64,000 nucleotides of DNA from Scytalidium lignicola (Eukaryota; Ascomycota; Leotiomycetes). Shown here one piece after another: positions 11,258-22,561 of the stretch. The notes below the pieces were generated by a model. It searched no databases. It was not told the DNA's origin and saw only the letters and a program-made list of their open reading frames with translations. The stretch is taken from positions 62,001-126,000 of the forward strand of contig NCSJ02000010.1 of the NCBI GenBank assembly GCA_002812745.2. The letters run 5' to 3'. Position numbers and translations under genes: made by a program. Every line of letters begins with the position of its first letter. Position 1 is the stretch's first letter.

Positions 11258-13042
11258 TCACCTTATTCCCACCCCCCCTCTCTTAACCCTCACAGACATA
11301 GTCAGCCCAGCTATTCTCGTCACCACCCGGGACGAAACTAGCAGTCTGTGGCCACGGGCACAATTTCCTACTCTTGACCGTACTGTTCTTGTTTGGTGGG
11401 TCAGTGCCCAGCACATAGTCTGGCTTTTCCCCCGTTCTACCCACTGGATGAGTCTATCAACAACATGGTATGTAGCGGGAACGTTAGGGTAGTTCGAAGC
11501 GGCACCACAGTGACCACCACCAGGGACCATAAATAGATTGAAGAAGTCAGATATGTCAGAGCCTTTAAAGAAGTTTTGAATATCCTGCATGTGCTGGATT
11601 GGCCAGATGGCGGCATTGTACGGGTCGGCCCAACCTGGAAGGTGTTAGTTACCACGTTAATAAAATCCAAGAAAGGGACTTGAGTTAGAAATGAAGGGTG
11701 AGATGCTTACCTTGAGTAACTAACATCTTGCCGCCAGCTTTCTTGAAAGCTGTCAAATCCGTGGTTATCTCGTCAATCAGCACACCAGCTTTCAAATCTA
11801 CATCTTTGACATCTGACCCAAAATTAAATGTGTTGTAATCGTAGTTCAAATTATTATATACTAAGTTTTGCAAGATCGGTATGCTGAATGCATTTGAGAG
11901 CGTCTGTTCCTGGAGAGCCCACTCAGTCTCAGAGCCAAAACTGAATCCAGGATACAGTTGTGCACCGTTGATACTAGAAGTTGGACCTGCATATATAGCC
12001 TTGGCGGCAGTTAGTTGCGAAGGAGTCAAGCAGGTAGAGGTGTCGGTTGTGCTCGTATCACATGCGAGTTTGTTCATGTCGAAATTGCAGAGGAGAGGGT
12101 TCTCAATAAGTCGGTCCCCACCATCCAACACAGCGTCAGTTATGTAATTAAGGAGGTCTTGATTCAGGTATGAAGTATTCTGTGCAGTATTAGTATCAAA
12201 TCTAAGTATATCTCATTACTATGCTCACCTGCGTCTTTAAGCCATTCCACAAAAATGATAGTGCTAGATGAGAATACCAATTCCCGGGACTTCCCGCATA
12301 AATCCCATCAAACAAGTCAGGATAGAATTGAGCCAGTGCAAACCCTTGCGCGCCGCCTGTGGAACAACCATCATAGTAACTATACCTAGCTGGTGCACCG
12401 TAATATTGCTCAACTAGGGACTTAGCTGGTTGAGTGAGTATGGATATGGCGTTGTGGATCCAAGCTTTTACTTGGTTCACATCATGAAGATAAGGGAGAT
12501 ACACTCCTGGTGCTCCTCCTCCATTGTTGTTGTCTGCAGCACGATGACCGGAATCTCCTCTAAAGGTCTTATTAGTTATAGAGATCTACAAAAGGGAGTA
12601 TAAGTGGCAATTACCCAGCAACAGCAAAACCTTTATTGAGTTGCTGTATCATATTACTAGTATCAACTGTGCCAGCCATACCACCGCCTCCTAGAACTAC
12701 ATTGGCATATTATCACACATTAATTGTTTCCAACTCACCAACTGCCATGAATCGTCCTTCATAGATGGTTTCCTCTGGAAGCCATAATTGAAAATTTAGC
12801 GTGTCGCTATTGGCGTAGGCTACGCTTGCAACAATCTGGCAGAACGATACACTGTTGAAGACATTTGAAACATTCAGCCCTCCACGTGGAATAAGTGTGG
12901 CATTATATATAGTTATTCCTAAACTTTTATCGTAAAATGAGTTTAGCTTGGAACAACTGGAAGCTGACTGTTGCAACACAAAGCCCCTTGCCAGGGACAG
13001 AATATAGCTAGCACTAATAGCTGCAACTGAGAAGCTCCTCAT
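11258..13042 (-). CDS. Tannase / feruloyl esterase family, secreted; one-base frameshift near the C-terminus
   Basis: Five exons (13042-12739, 12690-12615, 12559-12229, 12179-11711, 11634-11258). The protein begins with a signal peptide (MRSFSVAAISASYILSLARG) and is about 520 residues, as usual for the family. The CS-D-HC signature is present: the nucleophile Ser with its disulfide Cys in YDGCSTGGAQG, and the catalytic His followed by Cys in VPGGGHCG. The enzyme should act outside the cell on gallate, ferulate or related phenolic esters. After QWVERGK the conserved C-terminus continues in the next frame to a stop at 11283. In the literal sequence it runs on in the wrong frame to 11258. The slip lies in the CTTTTCCCCC run at 11424-11433. 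It is divergent from the AtuA gene, with a palindromic element between them. Confidence 0.88.
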
Positions 13043-13892
13043 TGTATAGCAAGCTTGAATGGCAGAGGTAATGAAGGTCAATTGAACTCTCCTTTCTCCA
13101 GAGGAAATTTCAGTTCAGTTCTTGAAAACTCCTCGCTCTAAACTATATAGAAAATGAAGAACATCCCTACTCATGCCCGGAGTACTATCAACAGCCATCA
13201 TCTTTGCAGCGAAGTAGACACGGACCCCGCATTACAAGCATTCCCTAGAATAGAGCTTCTAAATAACCTTTAGTCTCTTTAGAAAGACGTGTTGATCTTT
13301 TACCCCATTCTTCCATGCTGAGCTTCGTTGCAAAGCCGGGTTATCCCCTCTATGAAAGTAGCTTTCGGCTGGTTCACCGCTACCTTATCCATCACTAGAG
13401 GTGATCTGATTTCGCGGTTTCCTAAAGCCCTTTCTGGGCCCCTTGTGGTCGATCTAACATGAGCCATGATCAAGGTGATTCGGAGGATAATAGTAATTGT
13501 TAATTAGCGTTGGACTAGAGATTGATCTATGGCATGGTCTCTTTAGTTTCATATTATTTTTCCAAGCTACTTTCCCAGTATTTGAAAGTCTTCGGTATCG
13601 GCGACCGACGCCGAAGACTAACCACCCCCGGTCTGCAAACCCCGCCAGAGCTTACTGTAGAGGTACCCCAGATTATCCTCGGCTTTCTCTAGCTCATTGG
13701 CAAGAACTATCTCAAATCATAATTGAAAACAGGATGAGCTTATTTTCCCGTATTCTGACTCGAAGATTGAGGTCACGTTAGAGTGTATCGTAAGCCCGAT
13801 TTGGCCGTCTAGTAATTATACGGCAGAAGGTTCGGGACAATCATCACACGAGAAAGCATCATTACACGGTACATCTTCGGTCGCATATCACA
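13043..13892. other. Divergent promoter region, tannase / AtuA
   Basis: 850 nt between two divergent starts. Contains the palindrome at 13587-13619 and no supportable gene; the small open frame at 13497-13781 lacks any domain and overlaps the palindrome. Confidence 0.6.
13587..13619. promoter_or_regulatory. 33-bp palindrome with two overlapping CGG-N9-CCG sites
   Basis: Perfect 9-bp arms AGTCTTCGG and CCGAAGACT flank a 15-nt centre. Inside it are CGG (13593) to CCG (13605) and CGG (13599) to CCG (13611), each spaced by nine bases. Inverted CGG half-sites of fixed spacing are the usual targets of Zn2Cys6 dimers. The site sits about 275 bp before the AtuA start and 545 bp before the tannase start, so it could serve both. 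Confidence 0.6.
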
Positions 13893-16055
13893 ATGTCAAC
13901 GAAACGGAATATCAGAATTGGCAATGTCTCTGGAGCGTAAGTTCATACAGTTTTAAATCTTTTGACCTGCAAATATCTATGCCTGCAATCAACATTGAGA
14001 TTTTATTATGAGGGTTTTTGCTAAGATGATCGTTAATATAGGACCGGCGACCATTGGAGCGCCATGAAACGCATGGTCCGTGATGGCAACGTGGATGTAA
14101 TAACTGGTGACTGGCTCAGCGAAATGAACATAGCTTGGAATGCTATCACGAAGAAAGAGGACCCGTCTCTTGGCTATGAAGCTGGTTTCCTAGTCCAACT
14201 GGAAGAATGTATCGACGATATTGCTTCTAAGGGACTCAAGGTCGTCACAAACGCAGGAGCCCTTAACACCATAGCTTTACATCGGAAGGTAGAAGAGTTA
14301 TGCAGAAAGAAAGGTTATGATGGGAAACTGGTGGTAGCGAGCGTCCTGGGTGACGATCTCAGCAATTTGCTAAGTCAAAAGGACGAGAGAAAGAAATTAG
14401 GGCTGGGTCATTTGGATCATGCAGAGATGGGTCTAGAGGAGTGGGAATTATCCAGTGAAGTTCACTGCGCAGTTGCATATTTGGGAGCTCAGGGCATTGT
14501 TGCTGCTCTTAATACTGGCGCAGACATTGTCATCTGTGGACGAGTGACGGATGCTAGTCCGGTGATTGGAGCTGCAGCTTGGTGGTATGGATGGACTGCA
14601 GAGTCTCTTGATGAATTAGCTGGAGCACTTATAGCAGGGCGTAAGGACTCCCTTTAATGCTGTGTGATAGAAAAGCAAAACCAGTCACTAACATTGAGCA
14701 GATCTCATCGAATGCGGCCCTTATATAACTGGAGCGAACTTCTCCGGCTTCAAAGAGTTTCTCTCGGAGCTTGTAGATTTAGGATTTGGCATCGCTGAAA
14801 TCCTGCCGAATGGCTCATGCTACATAACTAAAGCCGAAAAAGCTCACGGCGTGGTGAACAAATTCAATGTAACAGCTCAACTCCTCTATGAACTCCAAGG
14901 AGAAATGTACCTCAATCCAGACGTTGTAGCCGATATTTCAACCATTCACATTGAATCTACATCTCAACCCAACAAAGTCTTCGTCCACGGAGTAAAAGGC
15001 CATCCTCCACCCGCTACTACAAAGGTAATGGTTGCTGCTAACGGAGGTTATCAAGCTGAGGTTACATTCTACATCAACGGTCTTGATATTCCCGAGAAGG
15101 CGCAGATGATAAAGCAACAACTCGATCACATGTTCAAGGACTCCAATTTCAGCAAATTCTCTGTGGAATTATATGGCACTCCTGCAGTAGATCCAAAGAG
15201 CCAGCAAGCTGGTACGGTGTTCTTGAGGATTTTCGCGCAGGCGAGACGGAAGGAAGATATTTCTGCACCGAAATTCCGGGACCCGATTTATGCTTTGAGA
15301 ATGCAGAGTTATCCAGGTAAGTTGAACAAGGTTCAATGTTGTTAAAATCATGGCAGGAAATGAAGGTGGTTATTGAGCAATAGGCTGATGCGTATGTAAA
15401 GGATACCACATGAACCTCGACTTCCGAACTATGGAGCCAAAGCCTTTCATGGAGATCTTCCCATCCACATTCCCAGTGACAAGCATAGATCACCACGTCA
15501 ATATCTCCAATAAGACAATCATCCAAATCCCCACTCCTACTACGACAGCAACATACCCAATACTACGGCCTTCGTACGAGACATCCAACCCTGTTGACCT
15601 CTTATCCTTCGGCCCAACTGAAAAGGCACCTCTAGGAAGCATCGTCCATGTGCGATCAGGGGATAAGGCAAATAACTCGAATGTGGGATTCTTCGTCAGG
15701 AATGAGGATGAGTATCCTTGGTTGCAGAGTTTCTTGACTGTGGAGAGGATCAAGTGGTTATTTGGGGAGGATTGGCATCGCGGAGGTAAAGATGGAGAGA
15801 ATAGGAGAGTAGAAAGATGCGAGTTACCAAATATCTTGGCGGTGCATTTGTGAGTACAATATTTCTTTTTGCTGGAAGGAGGTTTGCTGAAGGTTGACAT
15901 AACTAACTTGATATAACAGCCGGATTCTAGACTTCTTAGACGGTGGTATTGCAAGCAGTTCGCGTGTTGATGGCTTAGGTAAGGGCATTGGCGAGTATCT
16001 CAGGAGTAGAGTAGTAGATATTCCTATTAGCTTCATTGCTCGTGGGAAAATCTGA
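13893..16055 (+). CDS. AtuA/DUF1446 family protein (acyclic terpene utilisation-like)
   Basis: Five exons, 13893-13936, 14042-14640, 14702-15316, 15402-15849 and 15920-16055, join to about 613 residues, the full length of the fungal DUF1446 proteins. The N-terminal part has the family blocks SGATGDHW, DVITGDWLSEM, EECIDDIASKGLKVVTNAGA and VICGRVTDASPVIG; the C-terminal part has GSIVHVRSGDKANNSNVGFF. In Pseudomonas AtuA is needed for growth on citronellol and related branched acids, but its exact reaction is not settled. Fungal members are predicted to be cytosolic or mitochondrial and to act in acyl-CoA or branched-acid breakdown. It shares its promoter with the tannase gene and converges with the Zn2Cys6 regulator at 16251, which suggests it is part of that local cluster. 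Confidence 0.9.
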
Positions 16056-16250
16056 GATAGTTGGCATCGGTTTGTGTACAACGCATAAGTTAGAGGCTAC
16101 AATTTCATCTTAAGCATGTAGAAGGGAACTACACATATTATATATAGGAGATAGACGGATGGCAAACGACCACGATACACAGGAAGGGTATGGTACACTT
16201 TGTATAATACATTCTTTATTTGTTTTTTACTCCATATTAGCTATATATTT

Positions 16251-18816
16251 TCATGAGGTATACATTTCCATAGACGCTTGTGGTTGTATCATACCATCAA
16301 AGTCCTGGATATATCCTAACCAGTCCTGAGATAATTCAATAACCGGATCATTTCCAAATGAGTTATTATAAAGATGCTGTAAGTCGTCGAAGCAACTCCG
16401 AAATTCCGAATCGACGGTCAGCGGCGACGGGTTCGAGAAGAACTGTTGGGACTGTTCGGGGATCATGCTGCCATCCCTAGACCATTGCACTCCGGAACCA
16501 TTGGCATCGGGAGTTTGAACCTGGAACTGCTGGAAAATTTTCAACGTGCTCTCAGTTTCGGGAGCATTTTGGAATTGCTCTTGACCTTGCGCTACTCTCG
16601 GTATTGATATCTGACTTTGTGCTGTAGTTTGTGGCTGGCTTCTCATTGCCGTATTACATTGTAACTTGATGGCATCTGCCAGCACCGCATCACTCAACTT
16701 ATCAAACACCTCATGACACCCTCTAAGCGTATTCCACCTTTCACTTACCGCGACGAGCACATTACTGCAAGCTCTCGTATCATTCACAATCTCGATAGGA
16801 CTAGGATCGGGATCTAATACCGACCCCGATGCCGCAGGTCCCCTTCTCCTCTCGCGAAAATGTCGAGATAGGGCGTAGATGTAAGTTAATCCAGCCATAA
16901 AAATAGAGTGAAGGGTTATCCAAGAGTAATTTATTTTCCTCGACCGGTGTAAGTATGCGTATAGAATAACAGCTTGTTTCGAGGATGTGAAGAGTTTGCG
17001 TAGGGTAGTGGAGTCCCCAGAGATGGTTGAAAGCATGGGAGAGGGGCGGAAAAGCATGAGCACCGCGTTGTTGTAGATGACTTCATACCACTCCTTGGAT
17101 CTAAAAGATGACCAGTTCGCTGGTATGGTAGAACTTAGGTCCATTTCAGGAAGGTGTAAATCTTCGGTTTTGGAACGCCAGCTTTCTAATTCAAGTGCTA
17201 GATCGTCACGGAGCTTGCGCATCGACTCTTCATTGTCGCCTGGTCGTTTGAGACCGTGGAGGGTACGCATGATTTTTCCACACAAGAGACGGTAGTTGAC
17301 TATATGGATGAAGATCGCTGTTCGGTTGAGGTCAGACGGTAGAGTTGATTCTAGGCTTGGAGGTCGAGTGAGATGTTCTATTTCAATAGAGGGAAGAGAG
17401 ACGTCTACTTCTGCCACATCGATTGCTACAGGTCGTCCGAGGGTTATACTTACGACTCTGTAAAGTGTCACTATCAGGATAAGCCCTCTTTTTTGAATAG
17501 GACAAGTGATAGGGTGCGAAAGATAACAAGTAAAAGGCTTTTACCTATCCATAGTCAAAACGGACCAGAAACATCTCCTCCTAATTTCTTGATTTCTGAG
17601 GATCTCCAATGTCTCATCATCCATTGCTTCCTCAGGCCTAATCCTATATGCTGCCTCTCTATGCAAACCCAATTCATATGCAATTCTCACAGCAATTCCC
17701 ACTAAATGCCACATACTAGCAGATGTATCCTGGATGCTGGAGCTTGTCCTGTACTGACATAATAACAGAATCGCCTGTAATCCTGGCAATCCACCAGCTT
17801 GAAAAACTTCATTAATCCTCAACATCGCTCGGGCATGGTGAGTTTCTGCCGATGGCAACATCTGCCAATCGAATTTATAGACATTTGCAGTCGCAATTGC
17901 AAGGATCATATCAAACACAAAGGCCTGGAACGTGTGTTTAGTGTAGTAGCTTGGATCCGAATAGATAGAGTCCACAATTGAGATAGTTTCAGTAGCGTAA
18001 AGAAAGGGATAGCACAGGTGATCGTGAGCAAAGTAATGGTTAAATAGTTCCTTGGCAAGATCCCTTGAGGGAAGTGTATCGCGAACATTGCTAGCATTGA
18101 TTGATTTGCGTGCGCTGCTGCGGAGGCTGGTGTCGGAGTTTCCTAAGGGAGATGCGGGCAAGTGGGAAGGGGTTGAGACGTCGACAGATGCGCGCACGAG
18201 GTTTGCAAAGAGAACACCAGAGGTTGAACCTAGGTAATAACGTTCTCCTGCTGCTGTTGAGGCAAGGAAAGAGACTTCATTGATCACTTCGCTGGAAAGG
18301 GAGTCATTGTTAGGAGAATTAGACTAGAAAAGGGATGTAGTTGTCAGTAAGATGGTTGAGAAGGGCAGTTGCATCGGAAGAGCAACATAGCAGCAATAAA
18401 TTCGTAAGTTGTATGGAGGAAACTTGCTTAGGATCACTAGATCACTAAATCCTTTTCAATATAGGGGCAATACAATATGAATAAAACATGCATGTAAACA
18501 GCAACTGCTCTGGGCTTTGACAGCTCCATACCTCCAAAGTCTCCCTTGGTGTTGCTAATATCCCTTTCCCACCTGGACTCGCAGCACCAGCCGTCAAGGT
18601 CCTTAGCCTGGCTAAGTCACTTAAGAGAGCCTTATTCTTTGCCTCAGTCTGTCTTAGCTTCCTCTCCAGAGCCTCAACATGTTCTTTGCGAAATAATGGC
18701 TCCTTACTTCGGTCTGTAAAGATGCATACGAGACCCGCCTTAGCGCAGAACCCACATGTCGGCCGAACCTTATCGCAGCGTGACTTGCGACGATGGCATA
18801 AGTCACAAGCTTGCAT
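16251..18816 (-). CDS. Zn2Cys6 transcription factor with fungal-specific TF domain (likely cluster regulator)
   Basis: Residues 3-32 carry the six cysteines of the zinc binuclear cluster (CDLCHRRKSRCDKVRPTCGFC, then C), followed by a coiled-coil dimerisation stretch (EHVEALERKLRQTEAKNKAL). The middle homology region contains the typical AFVFDMILAIATANVYK and GIAVRIAYELGLHREA blocks, and RRRCFWSVLTMDR spans the second intron. Exons 18816-18532, 18323-17545 and 17457-16251 give about 756 residues. The first intron (208 nt) is unusually long and its donor GTATGG is the least certain join. The C-terminus is Gln-rich and acidic. The gene lies between AtuA and the MFS gene and is divergent from the latter, with CGG-N9-CCG sites in the shared promoter, so autoregulation and control of the cluster are plausible. 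Confidence 0.88.
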
Positions 18817-18946
18817 AACTTTGCTTTAATGTGCGTTGTTTGGTTCCTCTGTTTACGTTGTTATGGGTCTGATGGTGGCCTTCGCTACTCACAGTCTAGA
18901 TGGTATAAGGGGGAGCATGGAGAGGAAAAAGAGACAGCGACGGCGA

Positions 18947-18965
18947 CGGCGATGGAGACCGAAAG
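18947..18965 (+). promoter_or_regulatory. CGG-N9-CCG site 130 bp upstream of the Zn2Cys6 gene
   Basis: CGGCG-N7-CCGAAAG, matching the pattern of the sites at 13599 and 19369 (CGGCG-N7-CCGAAG). Confidence 0.45.
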
Positions 18966-19336
18966 ATGGTGAGAGGAATTCCTGGGCCTTAACTACTCTA
19001 AGATCGTGAAGCAAAGCCATTTGACCGATACCGCATCGTGCGCATTACCCCGTTCCCCGCAAGTTCAGGATCTTTTCAGGGCATTCCTCGGTAGAAAGGA
19101 TTCAATACAAGGGATTCAAATTACTTTTGATCCTAGCCTGTGGCTTTACTGTACAGGTACTAGAGGCAGTGGAGATAGCGTCTATGGCTCGTCCACCAAC
19201 AGGAGGAATTGGAGAGTATTGGCTTCTTACCTCAACATCAATTGGCTCTAACGATGGGCGCCCACGGACGTTGGGTTGCCAAGCAGCAACTAAAAACTAA
19301 CTTCAAGCCCTAGCAGTGACACTTGGTTGGTGTGGT

Positions 19337-19386
19337 TTCGGTCTTGCTGGCCGATCACTCCCCTATATCGGCGCTGCTGACCGAAG
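19337..19386. promoter_or_regulatory. Inverted pair of CGG-N9-CCG sites
   Basis: Two CGG-N9-CCG elements at 19339-19353 and 19369-19383 lie in an imperfect inverted repeat. The outer 7-bp arms are TTCGGTC and GACCGAA; the inner 6-bp arms are GCCGAT and ATCGGC. TATCGGCG-N7-CCGAAG here is identical in pattern and spacing to the element before AtuA. Located 400 bp before the MFS start and 520 bp before the regulator start. Confidence 0.55.
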
Positions 19387-19783
19387 CAGAAAAAATATCC
19401 CCAGAAAGGACCACCACAGTACTACCCCAGGTTTAATTTTCAGCAGTCCATTCGATCTCTGCGAAAAAAAGGGAAGGGCCCAACAATTCGCGTGATCAAT
19501 ATCAGCCATTCTCAATACCCCAGACTGGGGAACCGAGCTGGGAGTTGGGAAACGTGGAGCTCCGGATGCAACTGTCGTACATATATCCCAAATCCCGATG
19601 CACACCAAAATTTGTTTCTTTGTTTCTTCGTCCTTTTAAGACCTTAGTATATCCATTACTCGGAGCAAGCACTAGTTCCTTGCAAAATTGAATACCTTGA
19701 ACTATAAGGTCTTCATCACATATTGCAACAGAGTAGTAGGAGAGGTCACCGCCAAAACAACTCTTGTCTTTTGGATCAAAATC

Positions 19784-21669
19784 ATGGCTACCTCAGACAA
19801 ATCGTCGCACACCGACTTGGAGGCAAAGGTAGGAATACCACAAGAAAAGGTCTTTGAGAATGCGCAGGAGGTTCGTCCATTCCTTGTTACAATCGCAAGC
19901 TTTATGTATTGAGGGGTTTCAGCTAACAATCCTCCAGAATGCGAGCGTCGAGTCTCGGGAAGAGCAAGAGCGCACCGCAGAAGTAAAAGCTCTCCTACGG
20001 AAACAGGACCTCCGGATTATACCTCTCTGCGCTTCGATCTACCTGCTCTGCTTTTTTGATCGCTCGAATATCGGTTTGTCCACCAATGCCAGGAGTTACT
20101 GAAAACATCAAACTTACGGTGTGCGCCTGCGCTGTAGGAAATGCCAAAACCCTCAACGTGAACACTCATGATGACCTCTTGTCTGATACTAATATGACAA
20201 ATTACCAGTATACGTATGGTCCACCCTTCTTGTTTTGCCTTATCTGAAGTCCAGCTGAGACAGACATCCACTAACGCTTTGTACAGGATTGCTCTTATGG
20301 TGTTCTTGGTCGCGTATGGAGTCTTCGAAGTGCCTTCCAACTACTTTCTGAAAAAGGTATCGCCAAGTAAATGGATTGCTTTTCTCATGTTCTCCTGGGG
20401 CGCGATTACCATAGGTCTCGGCGGTGCGAAGAGCTATGCCAGTGTGACTGCAGTGCGATTTCTGTTGGGAGTATTTGAAGCTGGTGAGTCCTTGAGAGGA
20501 AACCCTTTCCTGTTCTCTCCGCGGATATATATGCTAACTCTGTTGCTGTTAGGTTTGTTCCCTGGTCTAGTCTACTACTTAACATTCTGGTATCGTACCG
20601 ACGAGCGTTCTATCCGCGTGGCCTTCATCCTCGCCTCAGCGACTCTCGCTGGTGCCTTCGGTGGTGCAGTTGCCTATGGTGTCGGACACATGAACGGCAC
20701 CTCGGGTCTCTCTGCCTGGCGCTGGCTGTTTATTCTTGAAGGCATTCCCAGCATCCTGATTTCTATTCCGGTTTACTTTTTCCTGCCTGATTATCCTGAG
20801 ACAGTAAATTGGTTGAATGAGGACGAGAAGACTCTCGCGGTGAGGAGACTGGCGGTTGAAGGAAGCCACGGACATGGAAAGAGTTTGACATGGCAGTCGG
20901 CTAAGGAGACGTTGTGTGAATGGAGGCTGTATGCTCATTATGCTGTAAGCATTGATATTTCTTCAAGGAGGATTTTATTTCTATTTGGCAAGGCTAATGA
21001 GTGAATTACAGATATACTTTGGAATCTCAACTCCATTCTCTAGTCTTTCACTCTTCACACCTAGCATTACTGCTGGTTTGGGGTACAAGAATCTCGAAGC
21101 CCAATTGATGACTGTTCCTCCATATGCCGTTGCTTGTGAGTATCTTTCCAAGTCTACAATAATCTCCTTTCTAACAGATATCCGCAGATGTTGTAACCAT
21201 TTTGGTCTCATGGTCCGCAGACCACTTCAACGCTCGTGCCTTACATTCCGCTATTTTTGCTACAATCGGTGCAGCCGGTTTCATGGCATCCGCTCTTCTT
21301 CCCGCAGATGCCTACTCGCAACGCTACGGGTGTCTTATTGTGGCCTCCAGCGGTTCTTTCTCGTGTATTCCACCTCTCCTTGGCTGGCTCTCCAGCAATC
21401 TCCATAGTACCGCCGCTGTCGGGTTAGCTATCGCCATGAACGTGTCTATTGGTGCGCCTGGACAGATTGCTGGAGTGTGGATCTACAAGGCCGATGAAGC
21501 GAAGAAGGGGTATCCAACTGGGCATTGGGTAAATTGTGGGTTGTTATTCTTTGTTGCGGTTGGGTGTGTTGTCCTTAGGATTTACTATGCGATGATGAAT
21601 AGGGTTATTGCAAGGCAAGGGACAACGGTTGAGGGTGTCGTAGGTGTCAGGAAATTTTATAAATATTAG
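19784..21669 (+). CDS. MFS transporter, ACS (anion:cation symporter)/allantoate-permease-like
   Basis: Seven exons (19784-19870, 19938-20073, 20138-20213, 20287-20483, 20553-20944, 21012-21135, 21188-21669) join to about 497 residues with 12 predicted membrane helices. Family landmarks include RKQDLRIIPLCASIYLLCFFDRSNIGNAK at helix 1, YGVFEVPSNYFLKK, RFLLGVFEAGLFPG in helix 4, and the central WRWLFILEGIPS segment. This branch (relatives of DAL5, TNA1 and VHT1) imports carboxylates such as nicotinate, allantoate, pantothenate or phenolic acids. Next to a tannase/feruloyl esterase and an AtuA gene, a role in taking up the released acid is reasonable but inferred. The start ATG at 19784 is followed by a hydrophilic tail before helix 1, as usual. 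Confidence 0.9.
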
Positions 21670-22561
21670 GGGATAGGAGCGATTAAAGGGACAGGATGAG
21701 TATGAAAATATACTCCCTGATCTGACCGAAGCAAGGTTTGTTAATGTAAAAATAACGATAATTTAATATTACTCATGGAACCAATGAAGATTTTATCCTG
21801 ACTGTGTATTTCAAATATAAATAATCCGTCGGATTAAATAGTCCATGTCTTAATGTTAATTTGCTAACAGTCACCATGGAATAAAATTTAGAATGACCCA
21901 GGATCACTCCAAATTATTCAGCACTCTTTCTAAAGCTAGACGCATGCTTCACCTCGAGGGCATGCCTAGCAGTAACATAATAAGAGTCCTCCACTCTTGA
22001 CAAGCATAGGCACATCGTGGGTCGTTAAAATACCACCTTGAGCACCACCTTAAGACCAGTTCGCTTTATCCGTATGGCTTTCCTTAATCATAAATTGTTG
22101 TTCTTCGTGATCTTCTCAACTGACGTACTGTAATTGCTACCATTGAAGCATACGCTGCAACGTTCAAATAGCCACTAATACTCTCTGAAGCTGTCTACGA
22201 GACGCAAGAACTCAATTAAATTCCGAAACGAACTCGTACTGATCAATTCGTTTTCAATGTATGGCGAATAACTAGCTAGTTGGTCACTGCATAAAGGTAT
22301 ATAGCGTTTGTTAGAGTCTGCTATTGCATTGGTTCATTCCGATTCCATAAGCTTGCTAGAACCAGTTCTAGGGTCATGTCAGTAAGTAGTGACTAAGACA
22401 AGAGAAGTAGGAGGATTTACTGACGGGTTGATTTAGCAGACACCTAATGTTTCTTCATAAGTAAAAGGCTCAACTGTACGGTATACCTGTAATCAATATT
22501 CAAAATTGATAACGATTCCGGGTCTAAGCTTTCTGCCAGGAATAAATTCATGTGATATGTC
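21670..22561. other. Intergenic region (convergent gene ends)
   Basis: 890 nt between convergent genes. AT-rich near 21750-21850; no gene, tRNA or clear repeat seen. Confidence 0.45.

Larger units (their letters stand above)
18817..19783. other. Divergent promoter region, Zn2Cys6 regulator / MFS transporter
   Basis: About 970 nt between divergent starts. Holds three CGG-N9-CCG sites (18947-18961, 19339-19353, 19369-19383). No gene seen; open frames here are short and without domains. Confidence 0.6.

Noticed and set aside
13497..13781. 94-codon plus-strand frame upstream of the AtuA gene
   Set aside because: Overlaps the regulatory palindrome, has no domain, and the composition does not look coding.
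20636..20938. Minus-strand open frame in the MFS gene
   Set aside because: Lies wholly within a conserved transporter exon on the other strand.
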